Source: Adiantum capillus-veneris (taxonomy: Eukaryota > Streptophyta > Polypodiopsida > Polypodiales > Pteridaceae). From it: DNA of 64,000 bases. The DNA is taken from NCBI GenBank assembly GCA_014529385.2, contig CM043944.1:56553268-56617267 (forward strand), written 5' to 3'. A program made the position numbers and the translations under genes. The notes under the pieces are model-generated. The model was not told the origin of the DNA, made no database searches, and was given only the letters and a program-made list of their open reading frames with translations. The first letter of the stretch is position 1; the number at the start of each line of letters is the position of its first letter. Positions 46,701 through 58,449 of the stretch are shown here, one piece after another.

Positions 46701-46800
46701 TTATTTGGTTTTTATAGATATCAATCTGCTAAAAAATTCTTGTTGGGATAAGCAATGCATCTTCTATAAATGTTTCTAGCTATTGATTTTGATTCGCTAT

Positions 46801-47135
46801 TTCCACATCCATGTAGATGCATCAGCTTACGCCATCGGATGTATCTTAGCTCAACTTGGAGATAACGACATGGATATTCGAATCATTTACTCTAGTAGAT
46901 AACTCAATAGTGCAAAAAGGTATTACACTACCACAGAAAGAGAGGGCTTGGAATGATCTATTCTATCCAAAAGTTTAGACATTACCTTCTTGCAAACAAG
47001 TTTTTGGTCTTTGTGGATCATTAGGCATTGTTATACTTGGTGAACAAACCTTGCAATATGAGTTGCATCATTTGGTGGTTTCTAATATTTCTTGAGTTTG
47101 AGTTCACGGTGGTGGTTAAGAAGGGGTTGACTCCA
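46801..47135 (+). pseudogene. Ty3/gypsy RNase H fragment
   Basis: Plus-strand reading FHIHVDASAYAIGCILAQLG has the first catalytic Asp. The next frames carry YTTTEREGL (Glu), KSLDITFLQT-type sequence in shifted frame and a final EFTVVVKKG equivalent. It resembles the family C RNase H (FTVVVKKG at 21.87 kb) but points the opposite way to the family C fragment on its right. Frameshifts and stops throughout. Confidence 0.65.
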
Positions 47136-47199
47136 AGGGTGCCCGCTATCGTGTCATGGCACGTGCATAGTGGGAACGGAAGCTAATCCCTACAATATT

Positions 47200-48265
47200 A
47201 TGGATTTTATGTGTATGCCTTAAGTGTGCATAAGTATATGCATTTTCTGTTTAGCATGCAAAAAGCTAGTCGAAGTCTCATGTGTCACTCCTGTTGGAAA
47301 TGGGCTTCCTCCTATGATCCCGGGATTCCTTGTGAACCTCTTCTTGGAGCCATGATGAAATGAGCCTATAAAACATACCTTCTATCTACTAGGAATCCTA
47401 GGTGGCATATGACATGTGTAGCATGGCCAAAAGTGGCCTTAGTCATATTATACCCCATGAGGTGTCATTCTACACATAGGAAGTGCACTTTGGAGTGATT
47501 ATGGACCTAGAAAAACCCCTTAGAAAAGTGGTTACGAGTTTGTTTGATGTCATCCATGATGTATGCCAAGCTCTCTTTCAATTTTTTATGAAGCTACTTT
47601 ATGCACATGTTCCCACCATAGCTCAAACTCTTGGAGGCTTAACCCTTGACATGTGGCAGCAATGAGAAGATATTTGGAGAAAGATCTAGAAGAACCTCTA
47701 GATATTTCTTGAAGAGAAAGATCTAGAAATTTTGAAGATAATTTCAAGATATTTTGAAAAGATAGACACTTGTCACACAAATCCCTTGGATATTTCTAAG
47801 CAAACATCTTCTTCAAGGGGCAACTTCACCTATAAATAGAGCCTCTTGTCCCTCACTTGGGGATGAAGCAAACCATCAAGCAATCAAGCGCTCAAGCAAT
47901 CCCCACAATCAAGCCACTCTATCAAGCCATCACCCAATCACCGAGCCATCTCTTTGAGTGAAAATTTCTCTCAATTTCAGCCCAACACATCTTGAGCTTG
48001 CTACTTCATGCCTCAAGCCTTATATCTCCTCACTTGTAATACTCATACACTCTATGTAACCTTCTTTCATCAATAAAGATGCATTGTTGGTGGCTCGCAA
48101 ACGGTGTTGGGTACTACTACTCATCTTCTACTTCATCAAGTTGGCTACAAGACCACAAAGTCTTGAGGTGTGCTTCACTTCTTTGGCTTGAGATTGTGTG
48201 GGTCTTTGTGTGTTGGTTGCCTCTCTTATCTCTTTCCTCCATTGTTTGACCGCTTTCTAAAATTT
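47200..48265 (+). promoter_or_regulatory. LTR-like promoter and polyadenylation block
   Basis: A TATA box TATAAATAGAGCC at 47,831-47,843 is followed about 240 bases later by AATAAAG (48,072-48,078), the order and spacing of U3, R and U5 in an LTR. Between them are short CAATCAAGC-type repeats (47,875-47,945). No partner LTR, primer site or target duplication was found, so it could be a solo or truncated LTR or an ordinary promoter for the ORFs at 48.27 kb. Confidence 0.4.
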
Positions 48266-48270
48266 CTTAG

Positions 48271-48489
48271 ATGAATAATCCCAATGGTGTAACCTTTCAC
48301 CTTTTTCACTTTGTGAAAAATATTAGGATTAACGTTTGTATTAGCCATAAAATCCACTTCCAGCAGAGAATTGTGTTACTCTTTGGGCCGGAAAGACTAC
48401 GAGAAATTCTTCTTTCTCCACGTCCTCTTATTTTTCCACTATTAGACTACTCTAATTCTTTCGATGTGCACATATTTATTCTCCTCTAG
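48271..48489 (+). CDS. Micro-ORF 1, unknown family (paralogue of next ORF)
   Basis: 72 codons from ATG to TAG, hydrophobic and basic, with no signal peptide or zinc motif. The middle and end (IHFQQRIVLLFGPERLREI, PLIFPLLDYSNSFDVHIFI) align with micro-ORF 2 at LFG..RL, PLIFPL/PFILPL and S-x-DV-x-IF-x-L. The DNA identity is visibly lower than expected from the protein match, which suggests both were kept as protein. It lies 180-440 bases downstream of a TATA-polyadenylation block and ends 29 bases before the second ORF. I do not recognise the family; a decayed Gag start of an LTR element remains possible. Confidence 0.4.
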   Translation: MNNPNGVTFHLFHFVKNIRINVCISHKIHFQQRIVLLFGPERLREILLSPRPLIFPLLDYSNSFDVHIFILL

Positions 48490-48518
48490 GGGTTGAGTCT
48501 TGCTTTCTTAATATTACT

Positions 48519-48731
48519 ATGAACCAAGAAGACTTGTACACACGGCTCACTCCTATCACTAGGCAAAACATCTACATCTTTGTAGGCACTAAGTTACAGT
48601 TTCAAAGAACCATTCGCAGTCTATTTGGAGCACACAGACTTGCTGCTATAAATGCATCAGTGAACCCTTTCATCTTACCTTTGATTAGATACGATGAAAG
48701 CCTTGATGTTTTCATCTTTGTTTTGTTTTGA
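48519..48731 (+). CDS. Micro-ORF 2, unknown family (paralogue of previous ORF)
   Basis: 70 codons from ATG to TGA. It has alternating hydrophobic strands (NIYIFVG, LQFQRTI, LDVFIFVLF) and a central LFGAHRLAAINASVNPFILPL. It shares the core and the last 30 residues with the upstream ORF, including the SxDVxIFxL end, so the two form a tandem pair. Function unknown. It is followed after about 200 bases by the broken edge of the family C copy. Confidence 0.4.
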   Translation: MNQEDLYTRLTPITRQNIYIFVGTKLQFQRTIRSLFGAHRLAAINASVNPFILPLIRYDESLDVFIFVLF

Positions 48732-48939
48732 GGGTTTCACATGTGTGTATGTGTGTGTCTGCGTGTAAGATTCCAATGGCTGCTACACACAATGTATTTG
48801 CTACAAACAATTAGCTTGATTAAGTGAAAGCCTTTACAGTCTCCCCACAAACTCTCACAGCTAGAGAACCGGCGCCTTCCTAGAAAGAGCGCCAACTCTT
48901 TAACACCGTCTGGATTGACTTCCAACATTCCCTAAGCTT

Positions 48940-49360
48940 GGTTATGCATCCTCTCTCATAGGTATGGTATGTTGACAGATTTCTGGATCAACACCCTTGA
49001 GATCCTTATAAGACCAAGCAAAGATACCTCGGTATTCTTTCAGTAAGCTTAAAAAAGCTCTTCTTCATCTTCCGTCAAGCCGTTTGCAATGTAGGCAGGT
49101 CTAGGCTCTTCTCCTGGTTCAGCCAGATCTATCTTTTTTGCGTTTTCAGGTCCTTTATAGGACTCACCCTGTTTTCGTAGTTCTCTGACAGGTTGTTCAA
49201 CTATGATTTTTCGGTCTTGGAGAGTATATTTCTTGTAATGGGATGGAACACTCATTATATCTTTACCTTCTTCCTCAGTGGTTTCCATTTCAGTTGTATA
49301 TATTTCCTTTAGAGCTTTCTTCAACTCTTGATACTTATTTCTCCATTCAACTCGTGTCAT
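48940..49360 (-). pseudogene. Family C pre-RT spacer and RT N-terminus
   Basis: Reading KNKYQELKKALKEIYTTE..., YTLQDRKIIVEQPV, EEPRPAYIANGLTEDEEELF, then after a frameshift LLKEYRGIFAWSYKDLKG and QHTIP. Equivalent to 20,294-20,720 of the plus copy (GLTEDEEEL versus LSAEEEEL). The polymerase core is missing. Confidence 0.7.
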
Positions 49361-49662
49361 GGTTGAATCCTTGTCCTAGTATTTAGGTTTTGTTTGAGTT
49401 TCCTTTCTTGTTTTTCTCAATGTTTTTTATATTTTTTATTTTCGTTTAAAGGATACCTACTAGTGATTTTGTCTCTGACACAATCATGTGCATCTATTTG
49501 CATCAAAAACTGTGTTCTACTGGAGACTGGACACATAGGTCTAGCTTTCAAGTTTCCCGTGTCTCTTTTTCTTCTATACCATTTCTGTCTTCTCGGTTTT
49601 TGGTTTGGCAAGTCAAAAAACTTTTCCTCCCCTCCTTTCTTAAGTAGTTTAGCTTTCACATG

Positions 49663-50109
49663 TTATTTTTCTGACCCCGAATCATCTGAGGTAGCTGAAT
49701 GTTCTTCTAACTCGTCTGTTGCATCATAGTAGAGGTCTGAAAAGACTTGTTCAGCCTTCATTAAGTCCTTGGATTCTTGAATTTTGTCTTCGATTGAGAT
49801 CATTTGAATGGGGATTATGTCATAGTCGTCCTCATTGCAAAATTGAGTAGGCATAGATGTATTTACACATACATCCATTGTTACTAAGATTTGATTCCAC
49901 TCAAATGGCTCAAAGAAATGCTCCGGAAAGGGTTTAGGTACATAGGATTCATCTGTGCAATCCCTTTCTAAGATACATTCTTCTCGTTTTAAGGTCCCAT
50001 TTTTTGATATCCATATAGGTGTGTCTTTGTTCAACCAAGATGGAAGCTTAGTTTCAGCTGAAGAGACTGAGTCAAATTCTTGTATGGGTATTGATCCCAC
50101 TTGCTTCAC
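49663..50109 (-). pseudogene. Family C protease-RT spacer
   Basis: 148 open codons with LNKDTPIWISKNGTLKREEC, FPEHFFEPFEWNQILVTMD and FCNEDDYDIIPIQMISIED. The last motif matches FCEKDHYDVIPSYMVNVIEEE at about 19,788-19,855. No enzymatic motif was recognised; it probably links protease and RT. Confidence 0.6.
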
Positions 50110-50114
50110 GTACA

Positions 50115-50470
50115 GATAATTGTTTCTTCAATCCTCGATGAGCTGTACTTGTTGCATGAAAGGTCTTCCCAAGATGATTTCATAATTGAGTTTCTTTCCA
50201 AAGTCCACTATTGCAAAATTGTGTTGATAATCAATTCCACAAGAATTAACTATCACTTTTTCAAGCACTCCTAAGGGTCTTTCAATGTGTCCATCAACCA
50301 ACTACAATTTCATTCGAGTTTGCCTAATGGCTGGTTGTCCCTATGATTCCCATACTTCTTTTTGTGGCTATGGCTATGTCTGCCCCACTATCTAGTATTG
50401 CCATGGTTTCTATATCATTATATCTCACCGGAAGGGTTGTGTTTCCTTCTTTCCCTTTGTAGAATTCTCC
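50115..50470 (-). pseudogene. Family C retropepsin, active site intact
   Basis: The segment YNDIETMAILDSGADIAIAT (about 50,370-50,430) carries the catalytic DSGA. DGHIERPLGVLEKVIVNSCG and YQHNFAIVDFGKKLNYEIIL then GRPFMQ complete the fold. Frame changes occur, but this copy shows what the plus copy has lost. Confidence 0.72.
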
Positions 50471-50677
50471 GACTTTGTTCATTGAACAGATCTAATATCT
50501 CTGTTATCCAATTCATGTTTCAATTTATCCATTTTTTTGCGATTCGCCCTATTATCCCCACCTTCTCTAGAGTTTTTTGTAGATCATTCCATTAATTTGG
50601 TCTGATTTTTAACAATTCTCCTAAAGTAAGAGTGCATTGAATGGGTGTAGACATGATTGAATGGATGTTGTGTACCT

Positions 50678-51312
50678 CTAGGTCTGTTCTGCTCTCTTTA
50701 TCTGAGTGGTTTTACACACTATGGATTCATCTTCGTTATCTTCCAAGTAAGAGGGTAGTCTTTTCAGAGTCAATGGTTTAGACATTCCTGAAGCTTCAGA
50801 GCCGCAATCCCCATACAAGGATTGTACATCCATGTCCATATCAGGGTGTAGATTGTCTAACAAAACTTCCTCTATAGGAGCTGAATTCAGAATTAGGTTC
50901 CCATCATTAATCTCTCTAACTTTTTCCCATAAGTGTCGTGGCCAGTCCTCTTCTACGAACAAAATCCCATTTAGGCATCTTTGCTGTCAAGCACTATGAG
51001 TTCTGGCTCTTTAGTTTCAAGGTGGGGTTCTACCACCACTTCAGATTTCTCTTTACTGGTTCCTACCACAAGCTCCTCAGGTTTTGCTATACTCTCGAGC
51101 TTGGGTTTTTGTTTTTCTAGCATCTCTTGAGCAATTCTTACCAAATTTTGATGAACTTCAATCTTAGCTGCTTCCACATCTGGAGAAGGATAGTTTTTCC
51201 ATTTGTTTTCCATGTTTTGGCCTGCTTTAAGTCGCGCTTGGTAATTAGCTTCCAAGGCTGCATGAATTGGCTCAAAAATTTTGTCTACCAAAATTGATCC
51301 TCCAGATTTCAC
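50678..51312 (-). pseudogene. Family C gag tail / spacer
   Basis: Charged, probably helical sequence (KSGGSILVDKIFEPIHAAL, EAAKIEVHQNLVRIAQEMLE) followed after a frameshift by FVEEDWPRHLWEKVREIND. It corresponds to 18,300-19,060 of the plus copy (VEKSMSH..LDTLLKAYKARLK). No named domain. Confidence 0.5.
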
Positions 51313-51504
51313 TGTGGTTTTCTTGATTTAACTTCCAGTTTATTTCACTTTTTCTTGGAATAGTTTCTTGGCTTTCTCCTCGATTCCAGCCCTTTGTTTT
51401 TGTTTTCTCACCTCATACCTTTTGCTTCTGCTTCTTTTGGTCTTTTGAGATGAAATTCTAGTATTCTCCGAATCATTGGAGGAGTTATGTTTCTTTTTCT
51501 TAGC

Positions 51505-52330
51505 CTAGGCTCTGGTGATTACCTTGATTGGAACAATAGGTTCACTCTCAAATGAGCTACTAGGTATCACTTGGACTAGGTTCATTACTATTTTACCCTT
51601 GTTTAAAGCATTTTTTGGACAATCTTTAGGGAAGTGTCCTCCCTTTTTGCAACATTGTATGCAATAAGCTTCAACTGGCTTAAGGTTCTTGTCAAGCTCT
51701 GGGCATTCATTTTTCCAATGATCATTTGCACCATAGTTATGACAGTTTCCAGTTCTTGGCTTAATCATGGATCTTACCATTGGTGGTCTAGCACCTTGAT
51801 TAGCTACATAATACATCGGTGCAAGCTCTGCTGTAGTATAAGCCATAGGTTCTTCCATTCGTGGGGGATGTGAATTATACCAATCTCCTTCTACCATTAC
51901 CTGTAGATGGACTAGGCTCAACATAGGTTCTTCCATTCGTGGGGGATGTGAATTATACCAATCTCCTTCTACCATTACCTGTAGATGGACTAGGCTCAAC
52001 ATAGGGTGTAACAGGCACTAGTGCTTGTTCATCTATGACTTCCTCTGAATACAGGTACTTTAACGGCACTGCATTATCTCCACGATATGGAGGTTGTTGA
52101 CCCAACACAAGTTGAGGTCTTTCCATACTCATTGGTGGTCTTTGAGCTGGGGCCATATTAGGTTGATATCTGTACATGGGTTGTCCTTGTGGCCTCATAG
52201 GCATGTACTGAACATTCCCATCATACTTCAGTCGGTAATAGCACTCATTGGTCTCATGCTTGGTCCATTTACCCTTGATTACACACCATTTATGTGGACT
52301 AATTGGCTGCCCCTATTGAGGTACCCCTTG
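51505..52330 (-). pseudogene. Family C gag proline-rich region and zinc knuckles
   Basis: From right to left: KWCVIKGKWTKHETNECYY (about 52,225-52,290), RPQLVLGQQPP and DEQALVPVTPY, then two knuckles, CHNYGANDHWKNEC (second Cys replaced by Tyr) and CIQCCKKGGHFPKDC, ending VIPSSS...IKVITRA. The matching plus copy is 17,263-18,030. A frameshift falls in the duplicated segment at 51.85-52.0 kb. Confidence 0.7.
51845..52000. repeat. Perfect 78-bp tandem duplication in family C gag
   Basis: 51,845-51,922 and 51,923-52,000 appear identical. The unit is a multiple of three, so the 26-residue peptide it encodes on the minus strand is simply repeated. Confidence 0.92.
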
Positions 52331-52523
52331 CCCTGGTCCCCTCATAGGTGCTTTTTGCATGTTATTCATCATTTTATTCATCCTTTTGAGCATGTCTTTC
52401 ATCTTCCCAATGGACCCTCAGTCCTTAACTGATATGTATCAGTGTGATTTGCTACAAAATGCCACCGTTGTAATGTTTGTTTTTGGTCTCATGGGTCATA
52501 TCTGACCTCCGCGGACGATAATT

Positions 52524-52626
<103 letters not shown>

Positions 52627-52639
52627 CCTGGGCTTGGAA

Positions 52640-55600
52640 CTCGTGGAAGCCATGGGCATGGCCGCTTGAAGACACAAAGCCAAAGAAGATGAAGTCAAGG
52701 CCGGCACAGGGCTATGGGAGCCGCTGCTTGTATGGAGTAGGAGCCTCAACAGGCCAAGATATGTGGGCACGTACCCTTACAGTCACGAGGCGGTCGAAGT
52801 CGACATGCACGAAAGTAGAAAATGTCTCTCTCTCTCTCTCTCTGGTTTTTTCATGGCCCAAGCGATAAAAAATGCTTATGCATCGTCTTCATTCAACTAG
52901 CAGGCAGCCTCTTTTCCCTCAGTGCTACTCTGATGTAGTTCATCGCCATCGCTACCTTCCTTTATTTCACATTTTGAAACACAAAGGGCGCCCTAAATTG
53001 GGCACCCTCCCCAAACAAGGGTCGTAGCCCACAATAAATCTGCACGTCCTAAAGCTTTGGCAAGGCAAGACAAGAGCAGCAAGGCTTGCAGCAATTCAGA
53101 GAATTGAGATTTTTTATTATTCAAGACATGAAAAAAAAAAATCTATACACGGCATGCCGATTGTCGGCAAGTTGTGAAAGCCCTCAACTCCTACGGACTC
53201 CGTGCAAGGCATGGTGGAGATCGTGGAGATAATCCAGATGCCTCTACAAGTTATATTTATGAGTCTTCCAAGGGCTTTCGCATGACGTCCTTGCATGGAT
53301 ACCTCTTCCTTCATGCACCCAAAAATTATAGGATCCACAAGGTGCCGAAATCCGAAGCCAAGGTGCCATGGGGCAAGTGCAGATGACAATACATTGCGAA
53401 GGTGTTGGTTTGGGGCCATAAGATTGGCCATAACACATAGGTTATGCTTGCTTTTGGCGCGTGCAATCAAGCACTACCAAAGGACAACAGGACAACCTTA
53501 GTTGGTCAACAAGGTCGCGGGAGCAAGGCTCTATCCAAAGATGCTCATGAGCACGGTTGTGTAACCCAACTTGCACATTGATGTTTTCACTAGCTTCCAA
53601 TTCAGTTGCAAACCGGACAAGGCCCTCGACAACAAGAAGTAGAGCAGCTATTGAACCAAGCAACGGTATCTGGCAAAATATTTCTTGATTTTCTTCTTGC
53701 TTGCAACTCATTTGATTATTATGACGGCAAGACCCATCAGCAGGCGTATATCATGAGGTACGCATTTGAATTTTTTTTATTGAGCATGTGCTTGATAGCT
53801 ATGATATGCCATGGATGTGTGTGAATGATCAAGGATAACAGTCATCAAGCCAAGCAGGTACAAGTTTCATAACTTGCATGTCTTGCTCTGCTTCTCCATA
53901 AGATATACAAGTAAAAGTATCTGTAGCTATGAGGAAGGGTAGCATCCAACGTGGGTCTACTGTGAAGTATCATGCAAAGATATGACTTTCCATGTTTGGA
54001 CTATGCTAGGAGCATACGAACTTGGGGGAGACTTGCCAAGGTGTCTGCCAGGTATTACGTCCCAAGAAGGCATACATGGTACATTTGATAACTCACTCGA
54101 GAGTAGATATGGCAATGAGCCATACTAGAGCGAGTTTTTTTTTTACTTATACGTTACTAGCCACCTACCTCCACATGGGTGACAAGGTTAGCCAATTTCA
54201 AGTTATGTTTGTTTTTCTCTTTGTTTCACTTTTCATTTTGGAAAAGATCTCTCTGCTGTGCAAAGCATTGTACAAAGCAAAGTGCTTTGCCTGTCTTCAT
54301 GTGAAGCACGGCTTCTCTTATGTGCCAAGTTATTATCGATTGATATTCTATCAATGATAATGCCACCCATCTTTGGCACTATGTGGATATAAGCTCATAG
54401 TACACAACGGCGTACTGTGATGTATCCATACCAGTGTAATCGTGCAAGGCACGTATCACAAGGTCTCCCATGGTTGAGACAGTCATTGAATCCAGGGGAT
54501 TATTCTTCTATTTTTTGCTTTGTATGCATGGCATACCAATACAATGGTTGTCCAACACCCATCGTTGCATACACTTCCACTATAACACTACATACTCTGT
54601 CCAGAACAAGGTAAGTAATTGATCTCTTCAAATAACTTTTATGTTATTCAGAGGCAACGTGCCGTGTTTAAACTTACCCTGGTATTTTCACGCTCACATA
54701 CAAGGTCAGTGAGTTACAATGTGACTTCTGGTACCTCTCTCTACATGGGTGTGGTACACGTACATAGGATACGCTATGCCTCTCTCTACGAGAGCGTGTA
54801 ATTATACCCTTATAGGATAAGCTACAACGCAGCCATGGTCTACACGAGGCATACCACACAATCGTCTCAAGGGATTTTCTCAGCCCAACATTCTCTCTCT
54901 CTTTCCAACTTCTATGCGGGAAAGATGAAATTAGGCATGATTTTTCGAACATCCTTCTATGTCGATATGGTAACAAGAAGGGTTAAGAGCCATCTGTTTT
55001 TGAAGGGCTAAGAGCCACCTATTTTGAAATGGCTAAGAGCCCTCTGTTTGTAATCCATTAGTGATTGCTTTCAAGATCGCACGAATCTCTTCAATTGAGT
55101 ACCCATTATTTCAATGAACAAAAAAGCATCTTGCCATTACTAATTTTTTGGTGCTATTTTAGAACTACACACTTTGAGTGTGAAGATCAAGTTGATCTTT
55201 TGCAAGTCTCAAACTCAAAAATGTGTCTCTCTACCAAGGTGTATAGATAAAGCAAGCAATTCAGACAGCACGGCTGTTCACAAAACTCCTCGATTATGGA
55301 TTTTGAGTCTAGACAAGATCCAGTGGTGAATATGATTCCAACTTGACTGGATCTTCTATTTTATCTACAGCACTAAGAGTGTCTATACGACTCCAGTTTT
55401 GGGGTAAGAGCCAACTCGTGATTATTGAATCACTTATTAAGTGTGATGGTCAATTATTGGAATCTTCACACCTATACTTCCAAGGACAGAAATCCAGAAG
55501 CTGCCAAGGGCTCGTGGATAATTTCAACTTCCAGAATTGACTTAAGATACTATCCTCTGCTAATTGAGCAGTTTTTCTGCAACGTTTAATCAAGGAGTTT

Positions 55601-56330
55601 GACAATGCTGATTCCAACCAAGGGATCTGGTTTGCAAAGGCAACACCCTGAGTTTCATGTACAATACTACTTGCCTTTCACTAATTTTCAATTAGTGTCC
55701 CTAGGCCTTTGCCGACGGGAAATTTGGGTAGGTGTTTTTCATGCCGCTATAGGTACGCATCTATTTTGGTTTTGTTTCTTTTGTTTTTTTTTTTCTACGT
55801 AGCATGCATATCAATTTTTTCTCTTCAGAGAGATGACAAGGTCATGTAAGAGCCAAAGACATTTGGGCTATAGTGTCCAAAATAAGTTTCTGCATTATGC
55901 AGTTATAGACCCACTTGTAGGGTTTATTTGCCACATGTTGTCACATGGGATGCAACATGGTCTAGGAACTCAAGGAGTTTGGTTTAGCTAGTGTGGAGCA
56001 AGGTTAATGAGGGTCCCTCTCACTCCGTCGTAGAGTGTTTGCAGTTACCTCCACACACAGGTACATCTTGTACTTGTAGGATGTTCTTTTTTCAGACATC
56101 TTAGTTGAGACATATTCCACATGTGGCGAATATGAGTCTCTGGGACTGGAACTGGCGCCCCTATTTCAAGTATGTGTCACGACAAAGTCCCTAGGTGCTA
56201 GTAAAATCTGTTTTCTAGACCATTTTTTGCACGACGTATCAGGAGCAAATTCAGTGGCCAAAAATTGTTGGATACTTAGACTGACTTGTTAAGGTACAAG
56301 TGCTGCTAAACAACATTACATATGGTTGTT
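52640..56330. other. No gene recognised
   Basis: Both strands were read. A minus-strand frame from 53,711 to 53,244 is open for about 155 codons with one stop but matches nothing I know. The ORFs at 54,022-54,357 and 55,343-55,540 are likewise unrecognised. At 54,960-55,040 a short unit GCTAAGAGCCA/CCT is repeated three times. Confidence 0.35.
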
Positions 56331-57408
56331 TATACATATATCAAGTCTATGAGTTTCAAACGTTTTAGCAAGGCTTGCAAATGATTGCAATAGAAAGTAT
56401 TTAGTTTCTTTGAACAACTATTTACACTCCTCTTCAATGTGTGCTAGGTGCATCACATTCGCCATAAGTATTGGCAAGGATGATTATGGATATACAGGTT
56501 TGGATCTATTTTTTTATAAATGCATGCACACTAGGTTTTATGGGCCCTATTGTTTAGCAAAGACTGATTTGGAATGGCATGTGTATTCATCAAGTTGTTG
56601 CTTATGAAGCATTTTGCATTCTATGTGCAGTATCTCTATGAGATCACTTTTGGGTCTACCAATCCCCAATAGAGGTCATGGCTCGGTTTGGGTGCTTGTG
56701 GAATTTTCAAGTTATTCAGGACATTGCTATTTCCTCAGTAATGTTGTCTGATATTGTGATCCCCATTTACCAATCATCTAGGAAGATTGTATGTAAACTG
56801 TAGGGGAAACACACCTCAGTACTGTCAGTTATCCAAGGGGATAGGTAGATTACAAAGTATAATCTTGTGCAAAAGGATATGCAAAGTGCGTACATAGGCA
56901 CCAAGCAATCCAATTAGTAAGCATTTATTATTCTACTTGGAGTTTGCTTACCATCAGTTAAAGCATATTTGCAACTAGTTTAGTCCCTTCATGTTTAAGT
57001 CTAGCTCTCAACCTTGAACACTAGTTATGGTGGGGTTGTTGACTGATGAAAGTTGAGAACAAGTCAAGGACTTAAACTTGGCTGATGAGTTATGTCATAA
57101 AGTTACTTTCATAGAAAGTGGTACTCTTTTGGGTACATCTTTGTTGTGATAACTCGTTTAGCATGCTCATGTGCATTCTAAATGGAGTCTACACACTATG
57201 ATTGAATAGGAACCAGTACAATCAGGTGGTTGCAAATGGCCAACAAGGTGTAAAATGAAGATGTTACTCTTGGTTTCATTGAACCTCCTACTGAAACGTT
57301 TTCCAATCAAGCAACCAGCTGGATCCATGATGGATTCCACTGTGGAAAACATTAGTATTTTATCACTCTTGTTTTTGAGATGAAAACGCTTCTCCAAGGG
57401 GGGAGTAA
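56330..57408 (+). pseudogene. Family B gypsy integrase and pol C-terminus, second copy
   Basis: Aligns with the split copy (34,057-34,630 plus 43,723-44,200) and then with the minus-strand end at 15,774-16,127. Legible parts are SMRSLLGLPIPNRGHGSVWVLV (degenerate MDFIVGLP), CDPHLPII-type core remains, LEFAYHQ-like sequence near 56,940, ADELCHKVTFIES and VTLGFIEPPTETF. It ends at the polypurine tract AAGGGGGGAGTAA (57,396-57,408). It contains many stops and is more decayed than the split copy, but it has not been interrupted. Confidence 0.7.
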
Positions 57409-57480
57409 TGTCATGCCAAGGGCAGCAACCCTAGAGGTCAGGGACCAGTGGGCCAAGGGCCCAACTGCCACCAATGGGAA
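57409..57480 (+). repeat. Family B 3' LTR start
   Basis: TGTCATGCC directly after the polypurine tract, matching the junction TGTCAGGCC at 15,773 (minus). Similarity between the two fades within about 60 bases. The right end was not identified. Confidence 0.5.
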
Positions 57481-57486
57481 GGGATC

Positions 57487-58041
57487 CTAGGGCCAGGAGG
57501 CTAGAAAAGGGAGGTTGAGCGGAGGATTCGAACATGGTAGTCCCAACGTTTTACATTTGACGTTTCTATCCTCCCAACAATAGACTCCGATCCTAGGATT
57601 ATTCGTGCTAAGACGTTTCAAAGGCTTCAAGTCAACTTGATTGTATCCCTTGAATTCTAAAGTCGGTGGTCCTTCTTTTGCTGCCATATCTGGAATTATG
57701 GTATTTACTTCTAACTCCTATTTGTCTATCACGTCAGGGTTTTCAACTTGTAAATACTGAGTTTGGTTTTTATCCATGTACATTTTTCCTTGTTTGTTTT
57801 CCCTGATTTCCTCTTCAAACTCTATGTCATGGTCATCAATGCAAATATCATACTCTTCATTAGGATCCAGGTAAACCTGAGCTCCATGGCGATTAGTCTT
57901 ATAAAAAGAGAGTATGCGCTTATAACGCATTGTCATTCCGGTTTCTAAATGAGTCGAATAGGGAGACATTTCAGATGTTGATTTTGAAAAAGTATCTGAG
58001 ACTTTTTCAAAGATAGTGTCCAAGTGCTCGACTTGATTCAC
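57487..58041 (-). pseudogene. Unrecognised minus-strand coding remnant
   Basis: Two ORFs (58,041-57,718 and 57,687-57,487) with acidic and charged composition: MSPYSTHLETGMTMRYKRIL, EYDICIDDHDIEFEEEIREN, TLEFKGYNQVDLKPLKRLS. The style resembles linker parts of plant gypsy polyproteins, but no domain was matched. Confidence 0.3.
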
Positions 58042-58449
58042 ACTCTCTTCGGTGGATACTCTACTAGCGGTCTCTCCAAATATGCATTGGTTTGCTAGTA
58101 TACAACCAGATCAAAGGTTCATAGTGACTTGTGAATCTCTGGATATACTTACCGTCGGATTGACTTGTTGTCAACTTCTTCCGCTTGACTTGATTGGAAC
58201 TTCTGTCAAGCTTTCAATTCCTTGTCTACAACCTGATTCCTATATCAGCTTTAATCAAGTTAGCTATTCTTTCACAAAGACTGTACAATTTTTGCTAACT
58301 ATTGTGAATTGTCTGTGTGTATCTCTTCAAATTGAGCTAAGTGAGTCAACAATTGAGACTTTCAGTTTTGCAAAAAGCTAAAGGACTAATATGCAACCTG
58401 GAAACTGAGTGAACATGTACTAATTTGGATCCGATTGAACTCAAAATTT

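Larger units (their letters stand above)
48935..52420 (-). mobile_element. Degenerate Ty3/gypsy element, family C, inverted copy
   Basis: A minus-strand sister of 16.1-24.1 kb containing, from right to left, gag end, zinc knuckles, gag-protease spacer, protease, pre-RT spacer and the first part of RT. RT breaks off at about 48,940 just after WSYKDLKGVDPEICQHTIP, so RNase H and integrase are missing. It is better preserved than the plus copy: the protease keeps DSGA. No LTR was found. The breakpoint abuts the micro-ORF region. Confidence 0.78.

Noticed and set aside
53244-53711. Candidate host gene on the minus strand
   Set aside because: About 155 codons with one stop, but no motif, no splice support and no codon pattern that sets it apart.
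55800-56100. Possible pentatricopeptide repeat fragment (HVVTWDAT-like)
   Set aside because: Only a few residues fit and no repeat of 35 residues follows.
57487-57560. Second tRNA-like head (GATTCGAAC)
   Set aside because: Only a box-B-like word is present, with no box A at a workable distance.
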